Position numbers and translations under genes: made by a program. Positions 1 through 12,514 of a DNA stretch of 64,000 nt are shown piece by piece. A model generated the notes under the pieces. That model was not told the DNA's origin. It ran no database searches and saw only the letters and a program-made list of their open reading frames with translations. The DNA comes from Heliocidaris tuberculata (lineage: Eukaryota > Echinodermata > Echinoidea > Camarodonta > Echinometridae): the NCBI GenBank assembly GCA_025618425.1, contig CM046850.1, forward strand, positions 1,192,819-1,256,818. The letters run 5' to 3'. Position 1 is the first letter of the stretch; the number at the start of each line of letters is the position of its first letter.

Positions 1-807
1 TACAGGTATATAAGATCCTCTGTGACCTGTGACCTTTGAACCCATGACCCCCAAATCTAATCAAATCACTGTAATTATATACATGTGTGCCAAGTTTGAA
101 GTTGATCCATTAAATCGTTCTTGAGTTATTGTGAGAACCATCTATTTCCAGGTAGATAATGACCTCTGTGACCTTTGATCTTTGACCTCGTGACCCCAAA
201 ATCAACTTAGATCATCATCACTCCCATATGCATACACGAGCCAAGCTTGAAATGGATTCGCCAAATGGTTCATAAGTTATAAGAACAATCCATTTTCATA
301 TATACAATGACCTCTGTGACCTTAGACCTCACGATCCCATAACCTAATCAGATCATCATATTTCCTATTTGCATGCATGAGTCAAGTTTGAAGTTAATTC
401 GCCACATGGTCCTTAAGTTATCGTGACAAGCCATTTTCATATATACAATGACCTCTGTGACCTCAGACCTTTGACCTTGTGACCCCAAAATTTAATCAGA
501 TTATCGTCCCTCTCATATGCATACATGAGCAAAGCCTGAAGTTGATACGCCAAATGGTTCTTAAGTTATCGCGAGAACAAGCCATTTTTCATATTTACCA
601 TGACCCCTGTGACCTTTGACCTTGTGACCCCAAAATCTGATCAGATCATTGTCCCTCCCATATGCATACATGAGCTAAGTTTGAAGTTGATCTGCCAAAT
701 GGTTCTAAAGTTATTGTGAGAACGAAATACGGGATGGTCGGATGGATGGACAGACGGACAACCCAAAAACATCATGCCTCCAGCACCCACCTTCGGTGAG
801 CGGAGGC
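1..807 (+). repeat. Tandem-repeat Helitron-like (pearl/MgE-type) element, left end outside window
   Basis: About five diverged copies of a roughly 150-bp unit run from base 1 to about 720. Each has the blocks 'gacctctgtgacctttgacc', 'atctaatcagatcat', 'catatgcatacatgagc', 'aagtttgaagttgat' and 'ttaagttatcgtgagaac'. They are followed by a short (GGAC/GGAT)n tract and a hairpin near 777-807 (gcctcc...ggaggc). The same parts in the same order, on the opposite strand, occur at 45704-48650, so this is one dispersed family. Central ~150-bp tandem repeats, an ACGG-type microsatellite and a 3' hairpin resemble the non-autonomous Helitron-like 'pearl'/MgE elements described in bivalves. That assignment is by architecture only. 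No coding content. Confidence 0.65.
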
Positions 808-815
808 ATAAAAAG

Positions 816-1409
816 TAGTGCTGGTATCGACACGCCTGATGTCGCCACTATGGCGACAAAAGTACTGGTTTTGGACTTTGCCGACATGTCGACACGCATG
901 CTCCGATGGCGACATAAAATGGGTCTTTTTACATGTACCTCGCCGTGGCGTCGTGCGCGCGTACGTGATTTGTTCCACATACGCATTAGCAGCGCGCGCG
1001 CGCGACACGATCGCTGCGTATCTAGCTGCGACGACCGGTATACATTACGTACATGTACATGCCTAGATATGCGACACTAGCTGACTCGCACCGCATGACT
1101 TTCATTAATGCTTGATAAATTGGATCATACAAAACAAATTTTGGGGCAAATAGTTGACAGTGTGCATCTTTGAGAACTGAAGTGAGTATGACTGCGAGTG
1201 TGAGCCCGTGAGGACATAGTGCATGTATTCCATGTAAAGCTCTTGTGAATTTGTGTCGGGTAACTCTGGTGTAATAGTGTACGGTCACTACGGGAGCGAC
1301 CCGAGTTTAGACTTGTTTGACTCATGTCCAGATGTCGACACATGTCGACATCGGCGTTAATTTTATTGCGACATGGCGACATAGATTTTCCATGCCGATA
1401 CCAGCACTA
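816..1409. mobile_element. 594-bp hAT-like MITE with perfect 8-bp target duplication
   Basis: The ends are inverted repeats: it begins TAGTGCTGGTATCGACA and its far end reads as the reverse complement of nearly the same word. The 8 bases ATAAAAAG lie immediately outside both ends (808-815 and 1410-1417), a perfect target-site duplication of hAT length. Subterminal regions repeat ATGTCGCC/TGTCGACA-type words, as expected for transposase-binding motifs. It is inserted just after the hairpin of the preceding Helitron-like element. There is no transposase, so it is non-autonomous. The GC-rich short reading frames inside it are not genes. Confidence 0.85.
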
Positions 1410-1411
1410 AT

Positions 1412-2771
1412 AAAAAGGCAACAAGATTTTGATCAGTATCATTTTAAAAAATACCTAACCATCCTTGGTGCAATTTAATAGGTAATGTCATAGCAATATC
1501 ATCCAACTTTTGCATGTATTTCAAAAGGTTCCAAGCTAAAAATATAATCATTTGATAAGACAGCATTTTTAAATGTTACAGAGAGATTGTGTTGAACAGC
1601 ATCAGTGCCCAATAAAACCTGTCGCCTGAACATTTTGTGGCCAGCTCTCAAATTAACTTCAATTTTTGTAACTAAAAGGGGTGCTAAAAATTAGGATTAA
1701 TGTCATTACACATAAATTAAGGTAATTTAGTGTCTTTAGTATATGGAGGCATAGTGCACCGTATCAAATAAAACCAAAATATTGAGAGAAACCTAAAGGA
1801 CTTATTAAGCAATGCTCATAGATGTTCTATTAATGTATATCATAAGATCAATGTTTAGTGTTTGTTGCCTAACACCTGCCTACAATGAAACAATTATTTG
1901 AAGAGTTGAATAAGTAATACAGCTGTCATTTTCATTTTAAAAAATTCTTTTGTAAAGGAGGTTTTGTGGAGGTTTCATGGTATAGTGGTTCATTCACTTG
2001 ACTCTCAATCCAAGGGTTGAGGGTTCGAATCTCATCCCGGCACTAGCGTCTTTTGGCAAGACATTAATCCACATTTGCCACTCTCCACCCAGGTGTTAAA
2101 TGGGTACCTGGCAGGATTTATTCCTTGAAATGCACTGTGCGCTGGTTATAGCCGCCGGAGCTAAAGCCAGGGTAATAATATCCAAACCCTTTGGAAGTGC
2201 ACAGGGACATTATCATAATGTGATATGAGCTATACAAGAACGGTTTATTATTATTATTATTATTAAAGTACATGTACATTGCTCATGCCATAACGATTGA
2301 AATATAAATTAGATGAAGAAGTAGGTAAATCACCAGTTGCATAAAAAATCTCTTGGAATACTTTCATTTGCTTCTTGTACTTAAAAGATATTTTGAATGC
2401 ATATTTATAACATTTTAAAAATGAAATATCAATCTAAAATATGTCTGTAGCCATTTCACAAAAAAATTGTTGAGTCAGAATGAGCTCAATGGTAACGTTT
2501 GTCATGAAATGCAAAAGTGACAGATATACATGTATACGGTTATTGAGCACTGATGTTATTCAACAAGCTATCCTTGCAACATGTGACAAATGCTACATCT
2601 TACAAAAACAATCATAACTTTGTAGTTTTGGCTTCATTCCTTATGCAATTTACACAAAGTTTAGGGGATACTGCTACAATATTACAATATCACCTAAGAA
2701 ATTGCAATTAGGATGGATCAGTATTTTTTAAGATTCATGTATTACAAATCAAAATCTTGTTGCCTTTTTTG
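1412..2771. mobile_element. 1.36-kb long-TIR (foldback) element
   Basis: The left end (aaaaaggcaacaagattttg, then aaaaaatac and ccatcc) is repeated inverted at the right end (2711-2771). The similarity continues inward for about 100 bp, including a TGCAATTT..TAGGT block. It is non-coding and contains a SINE. I see no clear target duplication, and the left edge abuts the preceding MITE's duplication. Confidence 0.55.
1967..2265 (+). mobile_element. tRNA-derived SINE with (ATT)n tail
   Basis: The 5' part resembles a tRNA gene, with an A-box-like stretch (tggtatagtggttc) and a B box (gggttcgaatctc), so RNA polymerase III transcription would be expected. The middle has the conserved-looking block 'ggtgttaaatgggtacctgg'. 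The 3' end 'tgatatgagctatacaagaa' runs into (TTA)n. The last ~110 bp recur at 18033-18144, which shows it is a dispersed family. It is about 300 bp, a normal SINE length, and sits inside the long-TIR element at 1412-2771. Confidence 0.8.
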
Positions 2772-4960
2772 AGACACCCTATAGGTACCTTTTATTTCTA
2801 TTCATCAAAAAAGTAGTTCACATTTCCTTTAAACATGAAAGTTTCTCACCCCGCCCCCTCCCCCTCTCTCTCCTCTTCCATATTTCCCGTTGGTTCACTT
2901 TCCTTGTAAACAAGATAGTTTTCCTGATCTATAATTCTTGGTTTCATCTCTCATTTTATTCTCTCTCATTACATGTATGTCGATTATTGGTCAGGGTTAC
3001 AGTTAGGTTTAGATAATTAGGGTTACATTTAGATAATTAAATTTTAAACCATTGTTTAGACAAATACACAATTTTGAATTTCAAGCTATTGATGCTAAAA
3101 GTAATATTCTTTGGGGTGACATACTATATTGCAGAACCAGTTAAACTTGTCTTTATAGAAAGCAGTGGAATCTCATCGGGCCTGAAAGATGCAGTAATAA
3201 AACGGTCGTTAAACTTGCTGGTTCTGTTTTATAAAAACCAATTTAATAGTATCACCTTCCTGTTCCGATGGTTTCATCTGAAGTATGTTATCTGAGCTCT
3301 CTTGGCTTTGATAAGGTTTTACAAGAGAAGGAAGTCCTCCATACCGAGAGTGATACATGGTTACCACCGGATCTGATCGTATACAGTTACATGTACATAT
3401 GTAGTCATGAAAAGAGGAAGATAAAAACCAAAACAGATCATCTCACGCACTTCCCTGAATATCCATCCACGGATCCCATCAACCGGTAAATGATATCTTG
3501 TTTAAAGTGGTTTTGATTTTTTTTTAAATATGTACATCCCAAAACACTTCTGAAAGGAGGGATTCAACTCTGATAAACAGCAGGAGATCACCATCAATTG
3601 ATGGTATGCTACATTAGCACAGCCCAGATTTGAGAGCCGTGTGCAAAATGCTTTTTAAACTAGACTGATCTTAATATGTAAATTAAATAGCATGGAATTA
3701 TAATGCACTGCTGACCAACAGAGATAAAACTTTTTAACTTCTAAACTTCCATAGCCAGGTGTTGAATGAGAGAACTTAGAAGTTAACAAGTTAACCCGTT
3801 GACTACTGAATTCTCTATATCTTATGAGCTTAATACAGGGACAACCCAGTTCTAGTAGGCAGTGGGCTTAATTACAAGAGAAAGTAATCACCTGAAAAAA
3901 TAATTTGTGTACAGCTATAAAGTATAAAATCAACCTCAAAGAACATTGTCTGGTATTCTAGACTATAGGTCAACAGTTAATGAGTATGAAGGAAATAAAG
4001 GATAACATGAAAATGTTGAGCGGAACCGAACTCAGAATTTGGTTCCGCACGAGCCTTTACCTTGCCGAGCGCGTACGGGTGGGTCAAGTAGTCTACTCAC
4101 GAGTCGCTTTTATGCTTATAGAGAATGTAATTAAAATTGCAATATCTCTAGATAGAATTAATATTTGAAGCCCATATTTTGAATATAGTATAACGACATG
4201 CAACCTCTAACATACAGAGCACCATTATTTTGGGTGATTGGTACCCTTCAAAAACTTTCAAGTTCCATAACATAAAGGCCTCTACTACAGAAAGCAAACT
4301 CTATACAGATGTCTATCATTTTCAAAAGGTTACTCGAAAACCAGAAACATTCGTGACATGAAACTTACGCGAATTGTAAACAACAGCCATTTTCAAAGCA
4401 AAAAAACTTTCACGGTTTGCAAAAATTAAGTATGTCAATTATGATTCAATGATTTTGCAAATCTGAACCACTTGCGAAATTTTTGAACATTAAATGCCTA
4501 CGAATATATCTGGTTTTACAGTAAGTATGGTTATTGAAAGGGTCATAGTAAAAAATGGTAAAGAATCCTTTTAATCTTATAGATGCAACTTTCAAATCAT
4601 GATTCCTTAAAGTCCATGTGTAAAATTTTGGTGTAGATTGTTTATTAGTCCAGTTTACAGAACTACCTGTATTTTTTATTCATCCACTATTATCAAATAT
4701 TCTTAAAATTGAGTTGGGTGCTCCAGAGTTCTATGGACATAGACTACAAAGAAATCATTTTGTAAATATGAAACCCTGGTTGAGATATCATTGATAAAGT
4801 AAAGAAATGCATTCAAGATATACTGCCTTGAAAAGTTAAATTACTCCATGTTGTTGATGATATAATCAGTGCTATGGTACATGTAGATTAGCAAAACGCG
4901 GGAAAGACGCATATAACAAAATTATTTAAAATCATAATTTCAGGGCAGAGAGATAGAACC
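2772..4960. other. Non-coding stretch, no gene recognised
   Basis: AT-rich intergenic or distal-intron sequence. Short reading frames near 3074-3489 and 3980-4168 have no recognisable motifs and no splice-supported partners. If PCCA continues to the left, this would lie in its introns, but I found no further PCCA exon here. Confidence 0.5.
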
Positions 4961-4964
4961 AAAA

Positions 4965-5150
4965 TATAAGGACGTAAAATTAGTATTTAACTCTAATGTT
5001 AACATTTTTCAGCAAAATAATATAAAATTTTATTCAGATAAGTCTGATTGTGATTTCAGATGCACTGACAAAACTAGCAATTTCACTCTTTGTGTCTTTA
5101 TGCACCACTGCGTTTCGCTAAGCTACCTAAACCTACATGTGAAGCTCAAT
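4965..5150 (+). repeat. Interspersed repeat fragment, copy 1
   Basis: Shares blocks such as 'ttattcagataagtctgatt', 'agcaaaataatat' and 'aagctacctaaa' in the same order with 56245-56430, same orientation. An old dispersed repeat of unknown class. Confidence 0.6.
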
Positions 5151-5929
5151 CTGTGTTGCCATTATAAAGATTTGACCCACATGAGAAAGTGAGAGTATAG
5201 TATGGGCAATTTGTTTTGATGTGGAAATGAAATCTGAAGGCTAAATGCTATACAACTCAAAGCTTCCACTACCAGTCAAATATGTCAATAGACATACTTA
5301 TTTTCAAGGAGCCTCTCATAAATTTGAAGTGTGATGAATCAAAGTTCAAGTTACAAGGATGGTTGATTACAAAGGCTTAATCACTCACATTACTTATCTT
5401 TAGTATTGATATCTTGAAAAAGAGAGAGTGTAAGATAACGTATCAATTTACAGTGATTTCTTCAAAGCCCTTGAGAAGGTCAAATTTAAAAAACAAAGAA
5501 GAGTCTTGTTATGCTGGTAGATATATACACTGTACTACACTACCTATATTGGAATCCTTGATTCAGAGTTGTTCATAATGACCTTGCAGTATATGCTGCA
5601 TGATCATCAATTATTGATGCATCATAATCTACACGTACATCTATGAAGAAGTACCTAATTTAGTGTCGTTCAAAACGACCTTGAGGTGTACTAGACATAA
5701 TAAATCTGAAAGGCCATGACCTATACTAGCAGAACTGTTCTCAATGTTAAAATATCCATTCTTGATTTAACTTTATTCTTAAATTGAGGGCAAACAGTGA
5801 AAGGAATGAATTGAAACTAGGTATTTATTGAAACATCCATATGGCTGCTCAAAATACATATTCATAATATATATAAAAATACAAGTTAAAATACAATTTG
5901 ATATACAATTTGATATACATGATTTACAA

Positions 5930-6397
5930 AAATAGAGAGAAAGAGAGAGAGCGAGGGAGATAGAGAGAGAGAGAGAGAGAAAGAATCGGAAAAACAAATG
6001 AAATAAGAGAGAATAAGAAAGGGAAAGATCAGAAAACGAAAGATCAGAAAACGAATGGGAGTAATAAATGGAGGGAGGGAGAGAAAGAGGGGGAGAAGGA
6101 GAAGCAAAATGAATTATTCATCATATTATTACATAACATTAAATTTTTAAAGTTCAACAGAGAGTAGATTCATATACATAAAACTTATAAGTGGAAAGAG
6201 AGGCAGGTGGAAAATGAAAGAGAGCTGAAATAGAGGTGGAGGGAGAATACGAAAGATGATACGGAAGAGGAGAAAGGAAGAGAACAGAGAGGGAGAGAGG
6301 GAGGAGGAGAAGACATAACAACTAACAAAGAAAAATTTACATAAATATAAACCAAGCCTATAGAGGGAAAGGTGATGAGGAGGAAGTGGGGTAAAGG
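5930..6397. repeat. Purine-rich (GA)n tract
   Basis: Diverged GAGAGA/GGGA low-complexity sequence on the plus strand that leads directly into the 37-bp minisatellite, whose unit has a similar composition and probably arose from it. Confidence 0.7.
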
Positions 6398-6480
6398 AGA
6401 GATTAAAAGAGGGTAAGAAAGAGAGTGGAGGCCAGGAAATAGAGAGAGGGTAAGAAAGTGAGGAGAGGCCAGGAGATTAA
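6398..6480. repeat. 37-bp minisatellite, left outlier segment
   Basis: About two units of the same 'aagagagggtaagaaag...ggccaggagatt' repeat that resumes at 7411. A TTAA-flanked insertion separates the two parts. Confidence 0.8.
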
Positions 6481-7410
6481 AGTAGAATTTCATTGATTTT
6501 GAATATTGATTTAATTTTTATTATTGCATAGGTGAAGCTTAGATTGAACAAGGTTATCAAAATTCAACGCTTGGAAACATTTGAAGTAATGATTATTATC
6601 AATTATAAAATGATATAACACAGCCCCGCTATAGCACCTATAGAGCTCTTTGAACGCTGCTGAGATATGTGACGTCATACCGGGGAGCAATCCTTCCTAA
6701 GCAGACGATGCCCCATAACATCTTATACATTTTCAGTGCCTGTTTTGTCATCTCATCTTCACTTATTTCTCTTACTTCACTAGCGTCAGTATAAATGCTT
6801 ATTTGTTGCCTCACTCTAAATTTCCTGCATGGTATTATTTTGATGAAAAATGCAGCTTTAAAAAAATAAAGGAATCAATCGCTTGTAAACAAAAAAAGAT
6901 GCCATTGTATTTTCAGCTGCATGCACCGCGGCATGTCGGCGTTTCAAGAGGGAACGAATACCATCCATGCTATAATTCAGCGGGCTTTACAATTCGAAAG
7001 TGTGATTTCTTTGATTGATTATTGACCCTTATCATGACTTTTTACAAACAAAGATTTTAGTTACTAGAAACGGTTTCACTTCCCTTTTAGAATGATGTGA
7101 AATACGGTCATGGTGAAACAAACCAAACTCTTTATAATTTAAAAATAATTGCATTGCAGTTACGTTCACTTGATATAGGACGTCGTCTGCTTAGGCAGGA
7201 TTGGCAGCTGATGTGACGTCACGAAAACATCGGTATATTTCTGGCGAATCGCTCGGATATCCCAAATGCTGAGAAGTGTTTTTATTTGTGTTATTTTTTA
7301 ATCATCAAACACGCAGTTAACTTAAAACTTATACGATTACCATCTGCAAGCTTTCTAGTTTCTAGAGATACATTATTGAGCATATTTGTGATTTGCTTTG
7401 AATATCTACT
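6481..7410. mobile_element. 930-bp TTAA-flanked MITE (piggyBac-like) inside the minisatellite
   Basis: TTAA lies at 6477-6480 and again at 7411-7414, although the uninterrupted minisatellite unit has only one TTAA. The ends are inverted repeats (AGTAGAATTTCA versus AGTAGATATTCA). An inner pair of inverted blocks carries GTGACGTCA plus 'ccttcctaagcagacga' (about 6669-6706, with its partner at about 7170-7220). A TTAA target duplication is diagnostic of piggyBac-type insertion. No transposase is seen. Confidence 0.75.
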
Positions 7411-8566
7411 TTAAGAGAGGGTAAGAAAGTGAGGAGAGGCCAGGAGATTAAGAGAGGGTAAGAAAGAGAGGAGAGGCCAGGAGATTAAGAGAGGGTAAGA
7501 AAGAGAGGAGAGGCCAGGAGATTAAGAGAGGGTAAGAAAGTGAGGAGAGGCCAGGAGATTAAGAGAGGGTAAGAAAGAGAGGAGAGGCCAGGAGATTAAG
7601 AGAGGGTAAGAAAGAGAGGAGAGGCCAGGAGATTAAGAGAGGGTAAGAAAGAGAGGAGAGGCCAGGAGATTAAGAGAGGGTAAGAAAGTGAGGAGAGGCC
7701 AGGAGATTAAGAGAGGGTAAGAAAGTGAGGAGAGGCCAGGAGATTAAGAGAGGGTAAGAAAGAGAGGAGAGGCCAGGAGATTAAGAGAGGGTTAAAAAAA
7801 AAAGGAAGAGAGGCCATGAGATTAAGAGAGGGTAAGAAAGAGAGGAGAGGCCAGGAGATTAAGAGAGGGTAAGAAAGAGAGGAGAGGCCAGGAGATTAAG
7901 AGAGGGTAAGAAAGTGAGGAGAGGCCAGGAGATTAAGAGAGGGTAAGAAAGTGAGGAGAGGCCAGGAGATTAAGAGAGGATAAGAAAGAGAGGAGAGGCC
8001 AGGAGATTAAGAGAGGGTAAAAAAAGGGAAGAGAGGCTAGGAGATTAAGAGAGAGTAAGAAAGAGAGGAGAGGCCAGGAGATTAAGAGAGGGTAAGAAAG
8101 AGAGGAGAGGCCAGGAGATTAAGAGAGGGTAAAAAAAAAAAGGAAGAGAGGCCAGGAGATTAAGAGAGGGTAAGAAAGAGAGGAGAGGCCAGGAGATTAA
8201 GAGAGGGTAAGAAAGAGTGGAGAGGCCAGGAGATTAAGAGAGGGTAAGAAAGAGAGGAGAGGCCAGGAGATTAAGAGAGGGTAAGAAAGAGAGGAGAGGC
8301 CAGGAGATTAAGAGAGGGTAAGAAAGAGAGGAGAGGCCAGGAGATTAAGAGAGGGTAAGAAAGAGAGGAGAGGCCAGGAGATTAAGAGAGGGTAAAAAAA
8401 AAGGAAGAGAGGCCAGGAGATTAAGAGAGGGTAAGAAAGAGAGGAGAGGCCAGGAGATTAAGAGAGGGGAAAAAAAAAGGAAGAGAGGCCCGGAGATTAA
8501 GAGAGGGTAAGAAAGAGAGGAGTGGCCAGGCGATTAAGAGAGGGTAAGAAAGAGAGGAGTGGCCAG
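7411..8566. repeat. 37-bp minisatellite array, block 1
   Basis: About 31 units of 37 bp (aagagagggtaagaaagaga + ggagaggccaggagatt). Variants include gtgagg in place of gagagg, and a longer type with an A-run (ggttaaaaaaaaaaggaagag). It continues after the insertion at 13269, so both blocks are one array. No coding capacity. Confidence 0.95.
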
Positions 8567-9197
8567 TGAACTAAATGTGCAAAAGTGCAGAAATTCGCCG
8601 TTTTGTAGCCGTTTACTGTGTTATTTCCTATGGGGGAAAAGGTTTTGCACAAAATTCGCCGTTTTAATCGGCTACAAAACGGCGAAAAAACGGCGATAAA
8701 GGAGAGAATTTGAAGCTACAAAACGGCTAGTCTGTTGTTTTCTATGGGCTTTCTTTGATAACTACGGAGTGCCACATGGTTGAAAAACCTTTTTTTCCAA
8801 AACAAATTAATCTTTCTATTTATCAAAACGGCGAGTAAATAGCTAATAATCGGCTAGGAAACGGAGGGAAAACGGCGATAAAAGGGAGAGGAAACAGCCA
8901 GAAAACAGAGAGGAAACGACGGTACAATAGTGACAACAATGAATGGTTAGTAGAGAGAAAACGGCTATAAAAGGGCGAGGAAACAGCCACAAAACGGAGA
9001 GGAAACGGCGGTACAGAGGTGACAACAATGAATGATTAGCAGAGAGAAAACGGCTATAAAAGGGCGACAAAACAGCCAGAAAACGGAGAGGAAACGGCGG
9101 TACAATAGTGACAACAATGAATGATTAGCAGAGAGGAAACGGCGATAAAATGGCGATGAAACAGCCAGAAAACAGAGAAGAAACGGCGGTACAATAG

Positions 9198-10357
9198 CAG
9201 TTTATCTTCATCATGTTCATAACGCCAGTTAACATGATGATAATTAACGGCCAGTTCTCTTCTTCGTTTAAAAGCTGAACAGAAAAGAAAGTTAGCTTTC
9301 AAAACAGAATTAAGAAGAACTGTCGAAATTATGATACAATTAGTGAAAGATTTAGAAGGAGAGAGAGAATTGTCTGAGCGTTAAATTTTACAAAAAGCAG
9401 TTATCATTATTTTTTTTTTTTAAAGCTCTAGTTAACTAGAGTGGCGCTAAGAAGCAGTTTATCTTCATCATGTTCATCCCGCTAGTAATTAACGGCCAAT
9501 TCTCTTATTCGTTTAAAAGCCGAAAGAAAAGAAAATTAGCTTTTTAACTAGAAAGAAAAGGACCTGTGTCGAGATTATGAAACAAGTGCATGATTATTTA
9601 TAAAGTTCGGGTCAACAGAGCGGGAAGAAACAATGACTTTCAAGCTAAGTCGCAGTTTATCTTCATCCCGCTGTTTAAAGTGATGATTAATAAGCATGAT
9701 AAGCGGCCCATTCTCTAATTTGTTTAAAAGCCGAAAAGAAAAGTAAATTAGCTTTTTAACCAAACAGAAAAGGACCTGTGTCGAGATTATGAAACAAGCG
9801 TGTGATTTAAAAGGACAACGAGGGAGAAAAAAAAATCAATAATCGTCTCGCGCAGGAAGTGACTTAATCCTTGTTCTTTGAAAGGGGCGGATTCTATAAC
9901 TCTTTAACCAACATGGCGAAAAGAAAAGAAATTTAGCTTTTAGAAAGCAGTAGATTGTATACATTTTTTAAAAGGTAGAATGAACTAGAGCAGGGTAAAA
10001 AGATTTCTTTATTATGAAGCTGTTTTAAGCCATCGGTGTTTAATCTGGTAAAAAGTAAAGAGCGGACAGAAAAGAAAGTTGGCTTTCAAAACAGAATTAA
10101 GAAGAACTGTCGAAATTATGATACAGGTCTGTGATTTGGAAAGAGAGAATTGTCAGGGCGTTAATTTTTTTAAAAAGCGGTTACGGTATTATTATTTTTA
10201 GAAACTCAAGTTAACTACTGGGGCCGCGGAGCGTTTTTGAAAGGGGGGGGGCTGATCTGATTTCACTCATTTATTTTCGAGCCTTTTTTCCAAGATTTTT
10301 TTTAAAACATGTCTACTCAAAAAAGTGGGGGCTGTGGGGGGGGGGGGGGGGGGGCGG

Positions 10358-10389
<32 letters not shown>

Positions 10390-11690
10390 GCTCCAAGGCC
10401 CATGAACTAGAGCGGCGGTAAGAAGCAGTTTATCTTCATCCCGCTGTTGAACATGATGATAATAAGCGGCCATTTCTGTAACTATTTTAACAGTTGAAAA
10501 GAAAAGAAAATTAGCTTTTTAACTAGAAAGAAAAGGCCCTTGGTTGCGATAATGAAGCAAGTGCCTGATTTGTTTTAAAGCTCAAGTATAGAGCAGAGAG
10601 AAACGATGACTTTCAAGCCAAGACGCAGTTTATCTTCATCATGTTCATAACGCCAGTTAACATGATGATAATTAACGGCCAGTTCTCTTCTTCGTTTAAA
10701 AGCTGAACAGAAAAGAAAGTTAGCTTTCAAAACAGAATTAAGAAGAACTGTCGAAATTATGATACAAGTGAAAGATTTAGAAGGAGAGAGAGAATTGTCT
10801 GAGCGTTAAATTTACAAAAAGCAGTTATCATTATTATTATTTTTCTTTTTAAGCTCAAGTATAGAGTGGCGCTAAGAAGCAGTTTATCTTCATCATGTTC
10901 ATCCTGCTAGTTAACATGATGATAATTAACGGCCAATTCTCTTATTCGTTTAAAAGCCGAAAGAAAAGAAAATTAGCTTTTTAACTAGAAAGAAAAGGAC
11001 CTGTGTCGAGATTATGAAACAAGTGCATGATTATTTATAAAGTTCGGGTCAACAGAGCGGGAAGAAACAATGACTTTCAAGCTAAGTCGCAGTTTATCTT
11101 CATCCCGCTGTTTAAAGTGATGATTAATAAGCATGATAAGCGGCCCATACTCTAATTTGTTTAAAAGCCGAAAAGAAAAGAAATTTAGCTTTTTAACCAA
11201 ACAGAAAAGGACCTGTGTCGAGATTATGAAACAAGCGTGTGATTTAAAAGGACAACGAGGGAGAAAAAAAAAATCAGTAATCGTCTCGAGCAGGAAGTGA
11301 CTTAATCCTTGTTCTTTGAAAGGGGCAGATTCTATAACTCTTTAACCAACATGGCGAAAAGAAAAGAAATTTAGCTTCTAGAAAGCAGTAGATTGTATAC
11401 ATTTTTAATAGGTAGAGTGAACTAGAGCAGGGTAAAAGGATTCTTAATTATGAAGCTGTTTTAAGCCATCGGTGTTTAATCTGGTAAAAAGTAAAGAGCG
11501 GACAGAAAAGAAAGCTAGCTTTCAAAACAGAGTTAAGAAGAACTGTCGAAATTATGATACATGTGTGTGATTTAGAAGGAGAGAGAGTTGTCAGGGTGTT
11601 GATCTTGCAATAAGCAGTTATTATTATATTTTTATAGCTCTAGTTATTAACTAGAGCGGCGCTAAGAAGCAGTTTATCTTCATCCCGCTG
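9198..11690. repeat. Two large tandem copies (~1.43 kb period) of shorter ~200-250-bp repeats
   Basis: The block starting 'cagtttatcttcatcatgtt' at 9198 recurs at 10626. A 62-codon open frame (minus strand) at 9575-9763 recurs almost unchanged at 11012-11200, showing a recent duplication about 1.43 kb apart. Each copy is built from shorter diverged monomers containing 'cgcagtttatcttcatcccg' and 'gaaaagaaaattagcttttt'. The open frames are by-products of the repeat. Confidence 0.8.
10336..10389. repeat. Poly-G / poly-C palindrome
   Basis: A run of 19 G (10336-10354), six bases, then 29 C (10361-10389): a near-perfect G/C hairpin with strong G-quadruplex and i-motif potential. The run lengths are likely inexact in any assembly. 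Confidence 0.9.
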
Positions 11691-12035
11691 TTGAACATGA
11701 ACATACTTTGCGACAATCGAATCCAAGCTTTGAAAAAGAAAGCAAATGACTGAAAGAAATCAGGTTTACATGATTAATTTAGACAAAATGAGTGCCCCTA
11801 AATCATTAAAGGAATGAAGACATTTTTCTAAAATTTTTCCAAAACTTGCTTGCTGTGCTCGCTCACATTTACTTCATATCTTTTTATCATGTTAGGAGCG
11901 TTAGAAAAAAATCTTAAATTTTTGCTTACTCGCTTCGCTCGCTCGCAAATGATCGCTCGCTCGCAAATGAATAATTAGACCATTACACACAACTTCAAAG
12001 TATATATTAAAAAAAAAAAAATCTAGAACCATGTT

Positions 12036-12330
12036 AGCGTAGCCAAGGGGGGGGGGGGGCAGGGGGCAGACTGCCCCTGACAACTTTTGACAAAAAAATG
12101 TTTTGCTTGTCAGAGAATTATGAAGGAAAACTGGACCGAAAATCTGATACCCTCCCCCCTACCCCTGAGCGACTTTTGGAGGGCTGGCGAAAAAAAAAAA
12201 ATTGACACCCCCCCCCCCCCCCCCCCACTGAGCGACTTTTAGAGGGCTAGCGAGAAGGAAAAAAATATGAATATCCCTCCAAGCAGTTCCCCAAAGTTGA
12301 CAGCCCTGCATTTGTGTGCCCCCCTTTTAC
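12036..12330 (+). repeat. Interspersed repeat with G/C homopolymers, copy 1
   Basis: Contains 'gcgtagccaagg', long G and C runs, 'cttgtcagagaattatgaag' and 'actgagcgacttt'. The same parts occur inverted at 58300-58740 and direct at 60350-60490, with pieces at 49270-49990. A dispersed non-coding family of unknown class, lying inside the 4.7-kb element. Confidence 0.65.
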
Positions 12331-12514
12331 AAAATCCTGGATATGCCACTGACAGAAACAATGTGTCAAAAATGATCCTCGATGGTGTATATTATTCAGA
12401 TTGTAGCGGTATATACTAATGTGTCAAAGTGGTATTTTCCGCCTTTTTAAAAACCTTTGTAGGAGCCCCCCCCCCCCCCCAACTTTGAAAGGCGCTCCGC
12501 CGTCACTGGGCCAA

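Noticed and set aside
3074..3489. Two short overlapping plus-strand frames
   Set aside because: No motif, no splice context, composition like the surrounding DNA.
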